DNA of 7,633 nt from Planctomycetota bacterium (GTDB lineage: Bacteria; Planctomycetota; Brocadiia; JAJRTI01), in assembly GCA_024278415.1 (NCBI GenBank), contig JAJRTI010000368.1:1-7633 (forward strand), read 5' to 3'. Each line of letters opens with the position of its first letter. The first letter of the stretch is position 1. The position numbers and the translations under genes are program-made. Positions 1 through 5,542 of this stretch are shown in pieces. Below the pieces are notes generated by a model. The model searched no databases and was not told where the DNA came from. It worked only from the letters and a program-made list of their open reading frames with translations.

Positions 1-422
1 AGTTCGACGACCGTCCGTTCGCCCTCGCCCACCACAAGCGCGTCGAAGACTTCGTGCCGAAGGAGCGTCTCCTCGGCGCGGGAGGACGCGTGGGGCCCGC
101 CCGCGAGAATCGTAACGTTGGGGTGGTCGGCCTTGATGGCCTCTGCGATCTTGACCGCGTTGGGCACGGCCACCGTTGGGATAGACAGGCCGACGTAGTC
201 GTACCCCTCCCGGCACAGCCGCTCCGCGGTCGCCTCGGGGGTGGTCTCGGTCGCGGCCGCGTCGAGCACGTGCGCGTCGTAGCCCTGCTGCCGGAGCATG
301 GTGGCCATGTAGCAGAGCCCGAGCGGCGGCTGAGTGCTCACGCCGCGGCTGATGAACTCCGACATGACGCCATAGCGCTGGCGCAGGTCGAGGGGAATGC
401 TGACGAGGCAAATCTTGGGCAT
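1..422 (-). CDS. B12-binding domain radical SAM protein, N-terminal part (cut by window edge)
   Basis: The reading frame starts at an ATG at 422 and stays open to the window edge, giving 140 full codons. The protein begins MPKICLVSIP and continues with PPLGLCYMA (about residues 32-40), LAGGPHAS (106-113) and DALVVGEGERTVVE (127-140). This series is typical of the N-terminal cobalamin-binding Rossmann domain of B12-dependent radical SAM enzymes (BchE/P-methylase type), which use cobalamin and a [4Fe-4S]/SAM centre for methyl transfer or ring chemistry. The CxxxCxxC cluster motif and all of the catalytic domain lie beyond the left edge, so substrate and reaction cannot be told. No DxHxxG cobalamin-ligand motif is seen in the visible part, which many members of this group also lack. 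No Shine-Dalgarno is visible before the ATG. The gene is last in the minus-strand series, separated from the acetyltransferase gene by a repeat-filled gap. Confidence 0.85.
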   Translation of the reverse strand, partial: MPKICLVSIPLDLRQRYGVMSEFISRGVSTQPPLGLCYMATMLRQQGYDAHVLDAAATETTPEATAERLCREGYDYVGLSIPTVAVPNAVKIAEAIKADHPNVTILAGGPHASSRAEETLLRHEVFDALVVGEGERTVVE

Positions 423-462
423 GGGAGTGGGGCTGAGCGGGCGGTGGTTGGTAATCAGTAGC

Positions 463-488
463 CAGTAATCAGTGGCCACTGATTACTG
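463..488. repeat. 26-bp perfect palindrome of TAATCAGT type
   Basis: Positions 463-475 are followed directly by their exact reverse complement at 476-488, centred on GGCC. Further GTAATCAGT and ACTGATTAC units lie just outside (451-459 and 484-492), so the element is built from short reiterated units facing each other. It sits just upstream of the radical SAM gene. Similar simple-unit palindromes occur as dispersed intergenic repeats in many environmental genomes. No U-tract follows, so a classical terminator is not supported. Confidence 0.8.
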
Positions 489-510
489 ATTACTTCTCTC
501 GTAACAGCCC

Positions 511-531
511 CCGCAGGGCATGTCCCTGCGG
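511..531. repeat. Hairpin CCGCAGGG / CCCTGCGG (left copy)
   Basis: An 8-bp perfect stem (511-518 with 524-531) closes a 5-nt loop. It is followed by GAGGCG. A closely related hairpin with the same stem core and the same GGAGGCG tail lies at 661-685, on the other side of the long hairpin at 574-622, in the same orientation. The two look like copies of one intergenic repeat unit. Confidence 0.75.
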
Positions 532-573
532 AGGCGAGGATTGGCAGCCAGAGATGGCAGCACCATCTGTCTG

Positions 574-622
574 GTTTTCCGCCATCTGCGCCGCCCTTCG
601 GGCGGCGCAGATGGCGGAAAAC
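574..622. repeat. Long hairpin with 23-bp perfect stem and 3-nt loop
   Basis: Positions 574-596 pair without mismatch with 600-622 around the loop TTC. The stem begins GTTTTCCGCC and the right arm ends GGCGGAAAAC. This is far longer than a normal intrinsic terminator stem. The right arm is followed by AGAAGGGG rather than a T-run. On the minus strand the element lies downstream of the GNAT gene stop (717) and upstream of the radical SAM start (422), so it could act as a transcript barrier or 3'-end stabiliser. A repeat element is the simplest reading. Confidence 0.85.
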
Positions 623-660
623 AGAAGGGGTTGGGGGGCGTTTCTGGCCCTCAGTCTTCG

Positions 661-685
661 CTCCGCAGGGGCAAGCCCTGCGGAG
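661..685. repeat. Hairpin CTCCGCAGGG / CCCTGCGGAG (right copy)
   Basis: A 10-bp perfect stem (661-670 with 676-685) closes the loop GCAAG. It shares CCGCAGGG, CCCTGCGG and the following GAGGCG with the hairpin at 511-531. It begins about 30 bp beyond the GNAT stop codon in that gene's direction of transcription, so it may also end or stabilise that transcript. No T-run is seen. Confidence 0.75.
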
Positions 686-716
686 GCGGGAGCGGCTGTG
701 GTACGTGGCTGAAATG

Positions 717-1307
717 TCACCTTCTCTCCAACATTCGCGTGTGGAGCCGCATGGGCTTGCCGTGCAATCGGAACTCGCCGACCGGCTCGAAGCCGAACTT
801 GGCGAGGAGCAGATTGACCGGCTCGTTAACGGCTTCGGTGACGACTTTGACACGCTGGACGCCGCGAGCCTTGTACTCTTCGAGCACGCGGCGAATGAAT
901 TCGACCGCAAGGCCTCGGCGACGCAGTTCGGGCTCAATGCTGATGAAGAGCATTTCCGCACGCACACCGTCAAGGTCGGTCTTCGAGCCGTACGTGAGCG
1001 TTTCGAAGACGCGCATGGAGAGCCATGGCCGGCGAAGCAGCGCGAGCAGCACGCGGCAGCCGGCGATGCAGCCGTCCCGCCAGATCAGCTCCCTTCGCAG
1101 GGTCGCTGCGTCTAACGAGGCGGTGATAAACGCGTCGACTCGGCCATCGACCTCGACGACAAAGCCGAAGCCGTGCTGGGAGAGGACGATGCGCCGGTAG
1201 AGCCGTCTCAGGAAGCCAAGGCCAAGCTTCGCAAAGAACGAGTAGGACAGGTGGGCGGCGTGCAACTCGGCCACGCGCGGCACGTCTGCCAACGTCATCG
1301 CGCGCAT
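717..1307 (-). CDS. GNAT family N-acetyltransferase
   Basis: This is a 196-residue protein with the GNAT fold signature. It begins MRAMTLADVPRVAELH, the usual first strand and helix of the fold. Motif A is near residues 122-149, with the acetyl-CoA pyrophosphate-binding loop RRRGLA at 129-134 and the helix EFIRRVLEEYKARG after it. The motif B region NEPVNLLLAKFGFEPVGEF is at 161-179. The enzyme should transfer an acyl group from acyl-CoA to an amine, but the substrate cannot be read from sequence. The frame can also be read from a GTG at 1346, adding 13 residues. I prefer the ATG at 1307 because the fold begins there; neither start has a clear Shine-Dalgarno. The gene lies 132 bp (or 93 bp from the GTG) beyond the GH57 gene on the same strand, and co-transcription is possible but not shown. 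Confidence 0.87.
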   Translation of the reverse strand: MRAMTLADVPRVAELHAAHLSYSFFAKLGLGFLRRLYRRIVLSQHGFGFVVEVDGRVDAFITASLDAATLRRELIWRDGCIAGCRVLLALLRRPWLSMRVFETLTYGSKTDLDGVRAEMLFISIEPELRRRGLAVEFIRRVLEEYKARGVQRVKVVTEAVNEPVNLLLAKFGFEPVGEFRLHGKPMRLHTRMLERR

Positions 1308-1439
1308 GGGAAGCGCATGGGAGTTGCCTTCGGCCTCTGGGGACACGTCAGGAGATGCTGCCGAACAGTGAAGGGCTAAGTCGCGCGAACTGTGCTCATT
1401 TCCATGCTATCACCTTGCCCGCAGCGCCGCAATGTGGCC

Positions 1440-3077
1440 CTACCGCGGCAGGAACCACTCCAACTCCGGATCCTCGAACAGATCCTCCCGCTGTTCCGAA
1501 TAGCCGAGGAAGGTCCACTCCTCTTCAGCGACTTGCCGGCCCTGGCCGTAGTCCCAGGCCATCTTCGCAAGGCGCTTGAAATCCTCGTGGCGCTCGACCA
1601 CGCGCTTCTCCGCGAAGTTGCGCGTGCTCCAGTTCGTGATCATGAACTGCCAGTCAGAGGCCATGAGCACGAACAGCTCGCGCATGGCTTGCTTGAGGAT
1701 GCGCTGGAGCACGTCGTCGTCCCTGCCCACGAACTCCGTCGCGAGCTGCCCCATCTCGTTCTCCGCGTGGTAGATGCGCTCCCACGTCCACTCGACCTCA
1801 GGGTTGATCCAGGTGCTATTGTTGTAGTCCTTGCCCCACGACGACTCCGGCAGCCACACGTAGTTGTACGCCGGCGCGCGGTTCATGTACTCGCTGCACG
1901 TCTCCACGTCGAGTTCGGGGTCGTCGTGGAGCCAGCGGATCACGTGGTAGAGCCAGCCGGGCCCCTCGAACCACCAGTGGCCGAGCAGCTCCGCGTCGAA
2001 CGCGGTCATGACGAGTTTGGGATGGCCCGTTTTCTCGAAGTTGGCCTTGAGCGTCTGGGCGACGAGATACTTGAAGTGGCCGGCGTGCTCTTGCACCTTC
2101 GCACCGAACGAGTCCTCCGGGTGGTACGAGTGCTTGTACGCCATGTCGAGTTTGGGGTGGGTGACCTTCCAGTAGCGGAGCCGGCCGCCCCCATGGCGTT
2201 TGTGGAAGTCGAGGTACGCGCCATCGCCCGGGTAGCCGCGGTCGCCGCACCAGACCTGGTACGACAGCGCAATGTCGCGAGCGAAGACGGTGACCGGTTT
2301 GCCGGGGATGCGCACGCCGTCGACGTAGTACGTGTCGAACGGCGTCCTGTTCACGTCCTCAGGCGCGGCGCCCATGAGTTGATGGTGGTCGACGATGAAG
2401 TATTCGATGTCGTTTTCGCTGAGGATCTCCTCGACGCCCGCGCGGTGGCGCGGGGGTTCGCCGAAACGGGAGGTGAACGGCGGGCTCCACTGGCAGGCCG
2501 GGCGGTACCCGCATTCCGGTAGCCACATGCCCCGCGGATGCCGGCCAAAGTGCTTGTGATGGCACTTCGCGGCCATCTTCACCTGCGCCTGGATACTGCT
2601 GTCGCTATAGAGCGCAGGGAAGTATCCGTGCGTGGCTCCGCAGGTGAAGACCTCGATGTGGCCCGCGTCCTGGAGGCGCCGGAACGCGGCGATGAGGTCG
2701 CGGTCGTAGTCCGCGACGAATCGTTGGCCGAGGCGCGAGTAGTAGTCGGCCCACTTGCCCGCGAGGTAGCTCATGTGGGCGTCGTTGGCAAACTCCTGCT
2801 GGTCCTTCTGAGCGAACTCGACTTTCTGCGCGCAGAATTCTTCGAAGCCGCGCTTGAAGTGCGCCGAAGCCAACTGCTCTAGCAGCACGGGCGAGAAGTC
2901 AATGGTCACCTTCGGCGAAACGCCGTCCGCAACCAGCCGCTCGAACGTGTCGAGCAGCGGCATGTACGTCTCGGCCGCAGCCTCCATGAGCATCTCCTCC
3001 TCCATGGGATCCTGGTGGATCACAAAGGGGAGGTGGGCGTGGAGCACGAGCACAAAGGAACCGTGGAAGTCAGGCAT
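1440..3077 (-). CDS. GH57 1,4-alpha-glucan branching enzyme (DUF1957-type)
   Basis: This 545-residue protein has the GH57 layout. HAHLP is at 13-17. The nucleophile motif WLPECGYRP spans 185-193 with catalytic Glu188. The region TAFDAELLGHWWFEG spans 358-372 with the likely acid/base Asp361. The C-terminal helical part SDWQFMITNWSTRNFAEKR (474-492) is typical of the branching-enzyme subgroup of GH57. Length agrees with known GH57 branching enzymes, roughly 530-560 residues. The enzyme should cut alpha-1,4-glucan and re-attach the chain by an alpha-1,6 bond, making branched glycogen in the cytoplasm; no signal peptide is seen. The stretch at about 194-212, between the nucleophile motif and the next helix, is Pro- and Arg-rich and probably a loop. 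An alpha-amylase or 4-alpha-glucanotransferase role is less likely. No other glycogen genes are in the window. The ATG at 3077 directly precedes the first beta strand; no Shine-Dalgarno is visible. Confidence 0.92.
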   Translation of the reverse strand: MPDFHGSFVLVLHAHLPFVIHQDPMEEEMLMEAAAETYMPLLDTFERLVADGVSPKVTIDFSPVLLEQLASAHFKRGFEEFCAQKVEFAQKDQQEFANDAHMSYLAGKWADYYSRLGQRFVADYDRDLIAAFRRLQDAGHIEVFTCGATHGYFPALYSDSSIQAQVKMAAKCHHKHFGRHPRGMWLPECGYRPACQWSPPFTSRFGEPPRHRAGVEEILSENDIEYFIVDHHQLMGAAPEDVNRTPFDTYYVDGVRIPGKPVTVFARDIALSYQVWCGDRGYPGDGAYLDFHKRHGGGRLRYWKVTHPKLDMAYKHSYHPEDSFGAKVQEHAGHFKYLVAQTLKANFEKTGHPKLVMTAFDAELLGHWWFEGPGWLYHVIRWLHDDPELDVETCSEYMNRAPAYNYVWLPESSWGKDYNNSTWINPEVEWTWERIYHAENEMGQLATEFVGRDDDVLQRILKQAMRELFVLMASDWQFMITNWSTRNFAEKRVVERHEDFKRLAKMAWDYGQGRQVAEEEWTFLGYSEQREDLFEDPELEWFLPR

Positions 3078-3094
3078 AATCGGCGATGGTTTAC

Positions 3095-3134
3095 GGTTGA
3101 TGGTTGATGTAGAAGAGGCGCCTGCTCATCAACC
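3095..3134. repeat. GGTTGATG tandem and inverted repeat in the dtd-GH57 gap
   Basis: The gap of 72 bp holds overlapping GGTTGATG units at 3095-3109 and an inverted copy CATCAACC at 3127-3134, which can pair with 3102-3109 around an 8-bp palindrome AGGCGCCT (3116-3123). It is built from short reiterated units like the palindrome at 463-488, though the unit differs. The hairpin lies just upstream of the GH57 start codon and downstream of the dtd stop. Whether it affects either gene cannot be told. Confidence 0.6.
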
Positions 3135-3149
3135 ACGAACCATTCCGCT

Positions 3150-3587
3150 TCAGGTTTCGAACGTGAAGGTGACCGGGCCGTCGTTGATGAGCGAGACTTG
3201 CATCATCGCGCCGAACTCGCCAGTCGCGACAGCCACGCCTTGGCCGCGCACGTGCTCGACGAAGTGTTGGTAGAGCGCGTTGGCGATGTCGGGCGGTGCG
3301 GCCGCGTCGAAGCCGGGGCGCCGGCCCTTGCGCGTGTCCGCGCAGAGCGTGAACTGGGAGACCACGAGCATCTCGCCGCCCACGTCCTTGAGCGAGAGGT
3401 TCATGCGGCGTTCCGCGTCCGGGAAGATGCGGTAGCCCACGATCTTGTCCGCGAGCTTCTCGGCCTTGGCCGCGTCGTCGCCGCGGGCCACGCCAAGCAG
3501 CACCATGAGCCCGCGGCCAATCGCGCCTACTTCGCGGCCGTCGACGGTGACCGCGGACTCGGTGACACGTTGGATGATGGCTCGCAC
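3150..3587 (-). CDS. dtd: D-aminoacyl-tRNA deacylase
   Basis: The 145-residue product from the GTG at 3587 matches the usual DTD length and start ([15 protein letters not shown]). Both hallmark motifs are present: SQFTL at 77-81, which carries the active-site region, and NDGPVTF at 135-141 with the Gly-cisPro pair (137-138) that rejects L-amino acids. The enzyme hydrolyses D-amino acids, and glycine mischarged on tRNA-Ala, from tRNAs in the cytoplasm, protecting translation. The frame continues upstream for another 40 codons to an ATG at 3707, but that extension is Arg/Pro/Ser-rich and outside the family, so the GTG is the better start. A GGGAAG lies 7 nt before the GTG and is only a weak Shine-Dalgarno match. 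The gene is 72 bp upstream of the GH57 gene on the same strand, so read-through is possible. Confidence 0.94.
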   Translation of the reverse strand: MRAIIQRVTESAVTVDGREVGAIGRGLMVLLGVARGDDAAKAEKLADKIVGYRIFPDAERRMNLSLKDVGGEMLVVSQFTLCADTRKGRRPGFDAAAPPDIANALYQHFVEHVRGQGVAVATGEFGAMMQVSLINDGPVTFTFET

Positions 3588-3711
3588 AGGGCGGCTTCCC
3601 GGCGTGGGAGGACTGGGGCGATGAAGGGTAGCCATGGTAGCGCGGCCCAGGCGGCAAGTCAACGACCGCGCACTGGCAATGGGCGACGTCCTGCGTGCGC
3701 TGTCCATACGT

Positions 3712-3799
3712 TGTCATCCCGAACGCAGCGAGGGATCTTTCGGTGCAACGCGTCAGATGGCTCGACAGGACGAGATTCCTCGAGACGCCCGGAATGACA
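3712..3799. repeat. Imperfect inverted repeat of TGTCATCCCG type
   Basis: The left arm at 3712-3738 (TGTCATCCCGAACGCAGCGA...) pairs with the right arm at 3773-3799, about 20 of 27 positions, around a 34-nt centre. The pattern TGTCATCCCG...GCGAGG...ATCT, mirrored by AGATTCCTCG...GGAATGACA, is a widespread dispersed intergenic repeat type in bacterial genomes. It lies between the stop of the EFR1 gene and the start of dtd on the minus strand. No coding potential is seen in 3588-3873 apart from the upstream extension of the dtd frame. Confidence 0.75.
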
Positions 3800-3828
3800 C
3801 GGATGCTGCGGTGCTCTCTATTGGCCGA

Positions 3829-3879
3829 ACCTGACAGCTCGTGAGTGCGGCCGGCCGGCCAGGAGCAAAGGGGTCAGGT
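3829..3879. repeat. Inverted repeat ACCTGAC / GTCAGGT overlapping the EFR1 gene end
   Basis: A 7-bp perfect pair (3829-3835 with 3873-3879) encloses a central self-complementary GGCCGGCCGGCC (3849-3860). The right arm contains the stop codon of the EFR1 gene (3874-3876). GGGGTCAGGTC is a motif I associate from memory with dispersed repeat ends in environmental genomes. The structure could also act as the 3' end of the EFR1 transcript, although no T-run follows. Confidence 0.45.
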
Positions 3880-4653
3880 CGCACTGCCTGGCCCACGATA
3901 GAGCTTGCGGCCCCAACTCATGGGGCAACTGATCGCAGACTCGGGGCACAGGTTGATGCACGCAAAGCAGCCCATGCACGCGCGGCTGAACTTGGGAATG
4001 CCGTCGAGCGTGATCGCGCCGGTGGGGCAACTCTCCGCGCACTTGCCACAGGCGGTACACTTGTCGGCATCGACGCGCTTGCCGAGCATGCCGCGGCGCA
4101 GCATCTGCCACGTCGCCGCGAGGCCGACGAAGTGGAGCGGGTCGGGCTTCCACATCGGTGCGCGGGGCAGTTCCGCGTTGGCTTCCACCGCGCGCTCCAT
4201 GATCGTGCGAGCGAACGAGCGCACCGCGTCGAGCCCCGCCGGCGACGGGCACCCTCGCCCTGGCGTGAGCGGCCCCAAGCGCAGCATGGGCCACGAGTCC
4301 TCGCCCTGGAGCACATACCCCCCGAGCACGCGCAGACCTTTGCGCTCGAGCCGGCGCCAGAGCGTGCGCACGGAGTTCGATGGCCACCCGGAGCAGCAGC
4401 ACAGCACGAACGCGGATTTGCCCTCAAGCGCGGGCATGTCGTTCATGAACTTCAACACGTTGCGCGCGGGGCGGAAGCCGTACACGGCCGTAGCGATGCC
4501 GATCATGTCCGCGTCGCGGAGTTGGCCTGCGTCCGCGTCGAGCACGCGGGCCGTTTGGCATTCGTGCCCTGCGGCCTCGAATTCCGCGGCCATGGCCTGC
4601 ACGCCAAGGAGCGTGTTGCCGGTAGCGGATTGGTGGATGATGTGGATTCGCAT
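3874..4653 (-). CDS. EFR1-type flavodoxin/2[4Fe-4S] ferredoxin fusion protein
   Basis: This 259-residue protein joins two redox domains. The N-terminal half is flavodoxin-like: first strand MRIHIIHQ, then SATGNT (9-14) as the FMN phosphate loop, and the strand MIGIATAVYGFRPARN (50-65). The C-terminal part is a bacterial 2[4Fe-4S] ferredoxin with Cys199, 202, 205, 209 (CTACGKCAESCP) and Cys226, 229, 232, 236 (CMGCFACINLCP), the standard spacing for two clusters. The protein should shuttle electrons in the cytoplasm between FMN and the clusters; its partners are unknown. CCC at 85-87 and Cys243 are extra cysteines outside the clusters. I start at the ATG at 4653 because it opens the flavodoxin strand; the in-frame extension up to 4857 is low-complexity and covers hairpin repeats. 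No Shine-Dalgarno is seen. The stop lies inside a repeat-like GGGGTCAGGT, so the last residues (SAT) may come from the repeat. Confidence 0.88.
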   Translation of the reverse strand: MRIHIIHQSATGNTLLGVQAMAAEFEAAGHECQTARVLDADAGQLRDADMIGIATAVYGFRPARNVLKFMNDMPALEGKSAFVLCCCSGWPSNSVRTLWRRLERKGLRVLGGYVLQGEDSWPMLRLGPLTPGRGCPSPAGLDAVRSFARTIMERAVEANAELPRAPMWKPDPLHFVGLAATWQMLRRGMLGKRVDADKCTACGKCAESCPTGAITLDGIPKFSRACMGCFACINLCPESAISCPMSWGRKLYRGPGSAT

Positions 4654-4736
4654 GGCGAGCACAACGATATCACGGGTAGGAGGCGGGCGCAACAGCCATG
4701 CTCCAACAGCACTCGCGCAGGATCCAATGTGGACTC

Positions 4737-4760
4737 GCGGCGGACGGCCTCGTCCGCCGC
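4737..4760. repeat. Hairpin GCGGCGGACG / CGTCCGCCGC
   Basis: A 10-bp perfect stem (4737-4746 with 4751-4760) closes the 4-nt loop GCCT. It is the first and strongest of three hairpins in the divergent gap. No T-run follows on either strand, and a terminator would be out of place between divergent genes, so a dispersed repeat is more likely. Confidence 0.75.
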
Positions 4761-4782
4761 CACACCTGCGGTCAATGTGTAG

Positions 4783-4802
4783 CCGAATGCCCCAGCATTC
4801 GG
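4783..4802. repeat. Hairpin CCGAATGC / GCATTCGG
   Basis: An 8-bp perfect stem (4783-4790 with 4795-4802) closes the 4-nt loop CCCA. It lies 22 bp beyond the previous hairpin and is unrelated to it in sequence. Confidence 0.7.
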
Positions 4803-4885
4803 GCGAGCTGCTGCCGTCCGAGGGGGCCCCAGAGCTTTGCGGCTTGGGCGACGTCATGAGGGCACATGCCGCGAACTGACCCGAG

Positions 4886-4910
4886 CCTGTTCTGCCATCC
4901 CTGGGACAGG
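4886..4910. repeat. Hairpin CCTGTTC / GGGACAGG
   Basis: CCTGT (4886-4890) pairs with ACAGG (4906-4910), extended inward by a T-G and a C-G pair, around an inner CTGCCATCCCTGG. An outer ACCCGA...CTTCGGGT pairing (about 4879-4924) may lengthen it. It lies close upstream of the proposed yaiI promoter, so an operator role is possible but has no direct support. Confidence 0.5.
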
Positions 4911-4928
4911 GCGGGTCTTCGGGTTTGG

Positions 4929-4958
4929 TTGCGGCCCTAGGCTACGCGCGGTTACAAT
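4929..4958 (+). promoter_or_regulatory. Possible sigma70-type promoter for the yaiI-type gene
   Basis: TTGCGG (4929-4934) and TACAAT (4953-4958) are separated by 18 nt. The -10 differs from consensus at one position; the -35 is weak. A start of transcription near 4965 would give a leader of about 28 nt containing the Shine-Dalgarno at 4981-4985. Confidence 0.45.
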
Positions 4959-4980
4959 GGCCCGTCTTTCGTCCACCAAT

Positions 4981-4985
4981 GAGGT
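4981..4985 (+). promoter_or_regulatory. Shine-Dalgarno GAGGT deciding a GTG start
   Basis: GAGGT lies 7 nt before the GTG at 4993. It supports that start over the in-frame upstream ATGs at 4957 and 4837. The resulting protein begins exactly at the family's conserved first strand. Confidence 0.7.
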
Positions 4986-4992
4986 CCTTGCC

Positions 4993-5451
4993 GTGAAAAT
5001 CTGGGTCGACGCCGACGCCTGCCCCAAGCCGATTCGAGAACTGCTGTTCCGCGCGTCTGCGCGGCTTGAGATCGAGATCTGCCTGGTGGCGAACCAGTGC
5101 ATCGGCATTCCGAACACGCCGCTCATCACGAGTGTGCAGGTGGCCGGCAAGCCAGACGAGGCGGACAAGTACATTGCGGAACATTGTGCGCCGGGCGACT
5201 TGGTTGTGACGGCCGACATCCCCCTGGCCGCGCAGATCGTGGAGAAGGGCGCGCTCGCGCTCGACCCGCGCGGGGAGCTGTACACGGAGGAGAACGTGCA
5301 GCAGCGCCTCGCGACGCGCAACTTTATGCAAGAACTGCGCTCCATCGACGTGGTCACCGGCGGGCCGGCCGCGTTCAAGCCCGCGGACAAGCAGAAGTTC
5401 GCGGCCGCGCTGGACCGGTTGCTCACCAAGCGAGCGCGTGAGCAGCCGTGA
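4993..5451 (+). CDS. yaiI: YaiI/YqxD (DUF188, UPF0178) family protein
   Basis: The 152-residue product has the family's length and its conserved blocks in order: [12 protein letters not shown] at 2-13, with the acidic pair Asp6/Asp8 expected in a PIN-like active site; TADIPLA at 73-79; GGPAAF at 123-128; and DKQKF at 132-136. The family is thought to belong to the PIN/NYN-like nuclease superfamily on fold grounds, but its role in cells is not settled, so I assign none. It is a soluble cytoplasmic protein with no signal peptide or membrane segment. The GTG start is chosen because of the GAGGT 7 nt upstream and because the protein then begins at its first beta strand. The next gene on the same strand has its own promoter in the 91-bp gap, so the two need not be co-transcribed. 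Confidence 0.92.
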   Translation: MKIWVDADACPKPIRELLFRASARLEIEICLVANQCIGIPNTPLITSVQVAGKPDEADKYIAEHCAPGDLVVTADIPLAAQIVEKGALALDPRGELYTEENVQQRLATRNFMQELRSIDVVTGGPAAFKPADKQKFAAALDRLLTKRAREQP

Positions 5452-5461
5452 CCGCGCTGCT

Positions 5462-5489
5462 TTGACTTTGGCTCCGGCAAGCGTATACT
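5462..5489 (+). promoter_or_regulatory. Sigma70-type promoter of the Gfo/Idh gene
   Basis: TTGACT (5462-5467) and TATACT (5484-5489) are separated by 16 nt, with five of six consensus bases in each box. Transcription should begin near 5496, giving a leader of about 47 nt. An imperfect inverted repeat, GGCAAGCG (5476-5483) with CGCTTTGCC (5493-5501, one bulged base), brackets the -10 box and could be an operator. Confidence 0.75.
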
Positions 5490-5530
5490 CCCCGCTTTGC
5501 CACAATCCTCCAACCCACACCCATCCGTAT

Positions 5531-5534
5531 GGAG
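5531..5534 (+). promoter_or_regulatory. Shine-Dalgarno GGAG before the Gfo/Idh start
   Basis: GGAG lies 8 nt before the ATG at 5543. It supports this start over an in-frame upstream ATG at 5438, which would overlap the yaiI end and place the promoter inside the coding region. Confidence 0.7.
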
Positions 5535-5542
5535 ACCCCAGC

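Larger units (their letters stand above)
4654..4992. other. Divergent intergenic gap, hairpin-rich, no gene seen
   Basis: This 339-bp gap separates the divergently transcribed EFR1 and yaiI-type genes and must hold both their promoters. It carries three unrelated hairpins (entered separately), a plausible plus-strand promoter near its right end, and a Shine-Dalgarno for the plus-strand gene. Open frames cross it on both strands, but only as extensions of the flanking genes, with no recognisable protein content. Confidence 0.7.

Noticed and set aside
574..622. Intrinsic terminator for the GNAT gene
   Set aside because: The stem is far longer than usual and no T-run follows on the minus strand; a repeat element fits better, although an effect on transcript ends is possible.
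1392..2522. Long plus-strand open frame of 376 codons antisense to the GH57 gene
   Set aside because: It is the mirror of a GC-rich coding gene: Val/Arg/Leu/His-rich, with no recognisable domain, while the opposite strand has clear GH57 catalytic motifs.
3588..3707. 40-residue N-terminal extension of dtd from an ATG at 3707
   Set aside because: The extension is Arg/Pro/Ser-rich and absent from the family; the GTG at 3587 gives the standard 145-residue protein.
4653..4692. Possible leaderless promoter for EFR1 on the minus strand (TTGCGC, 17 nt, TATCGT ending 10 nt before the ATG)
   Set aside because: The boxes match consensus at only three and four positions, which is expected often by chance; not strong enough to list.
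4654..4857. 68-residue N-terminal extension of the EFR1 protein
   Set aside because: It is translated from hairpin repeats and the divergent promoter region; the flavodoxin strand begins at the ATG at 4653.
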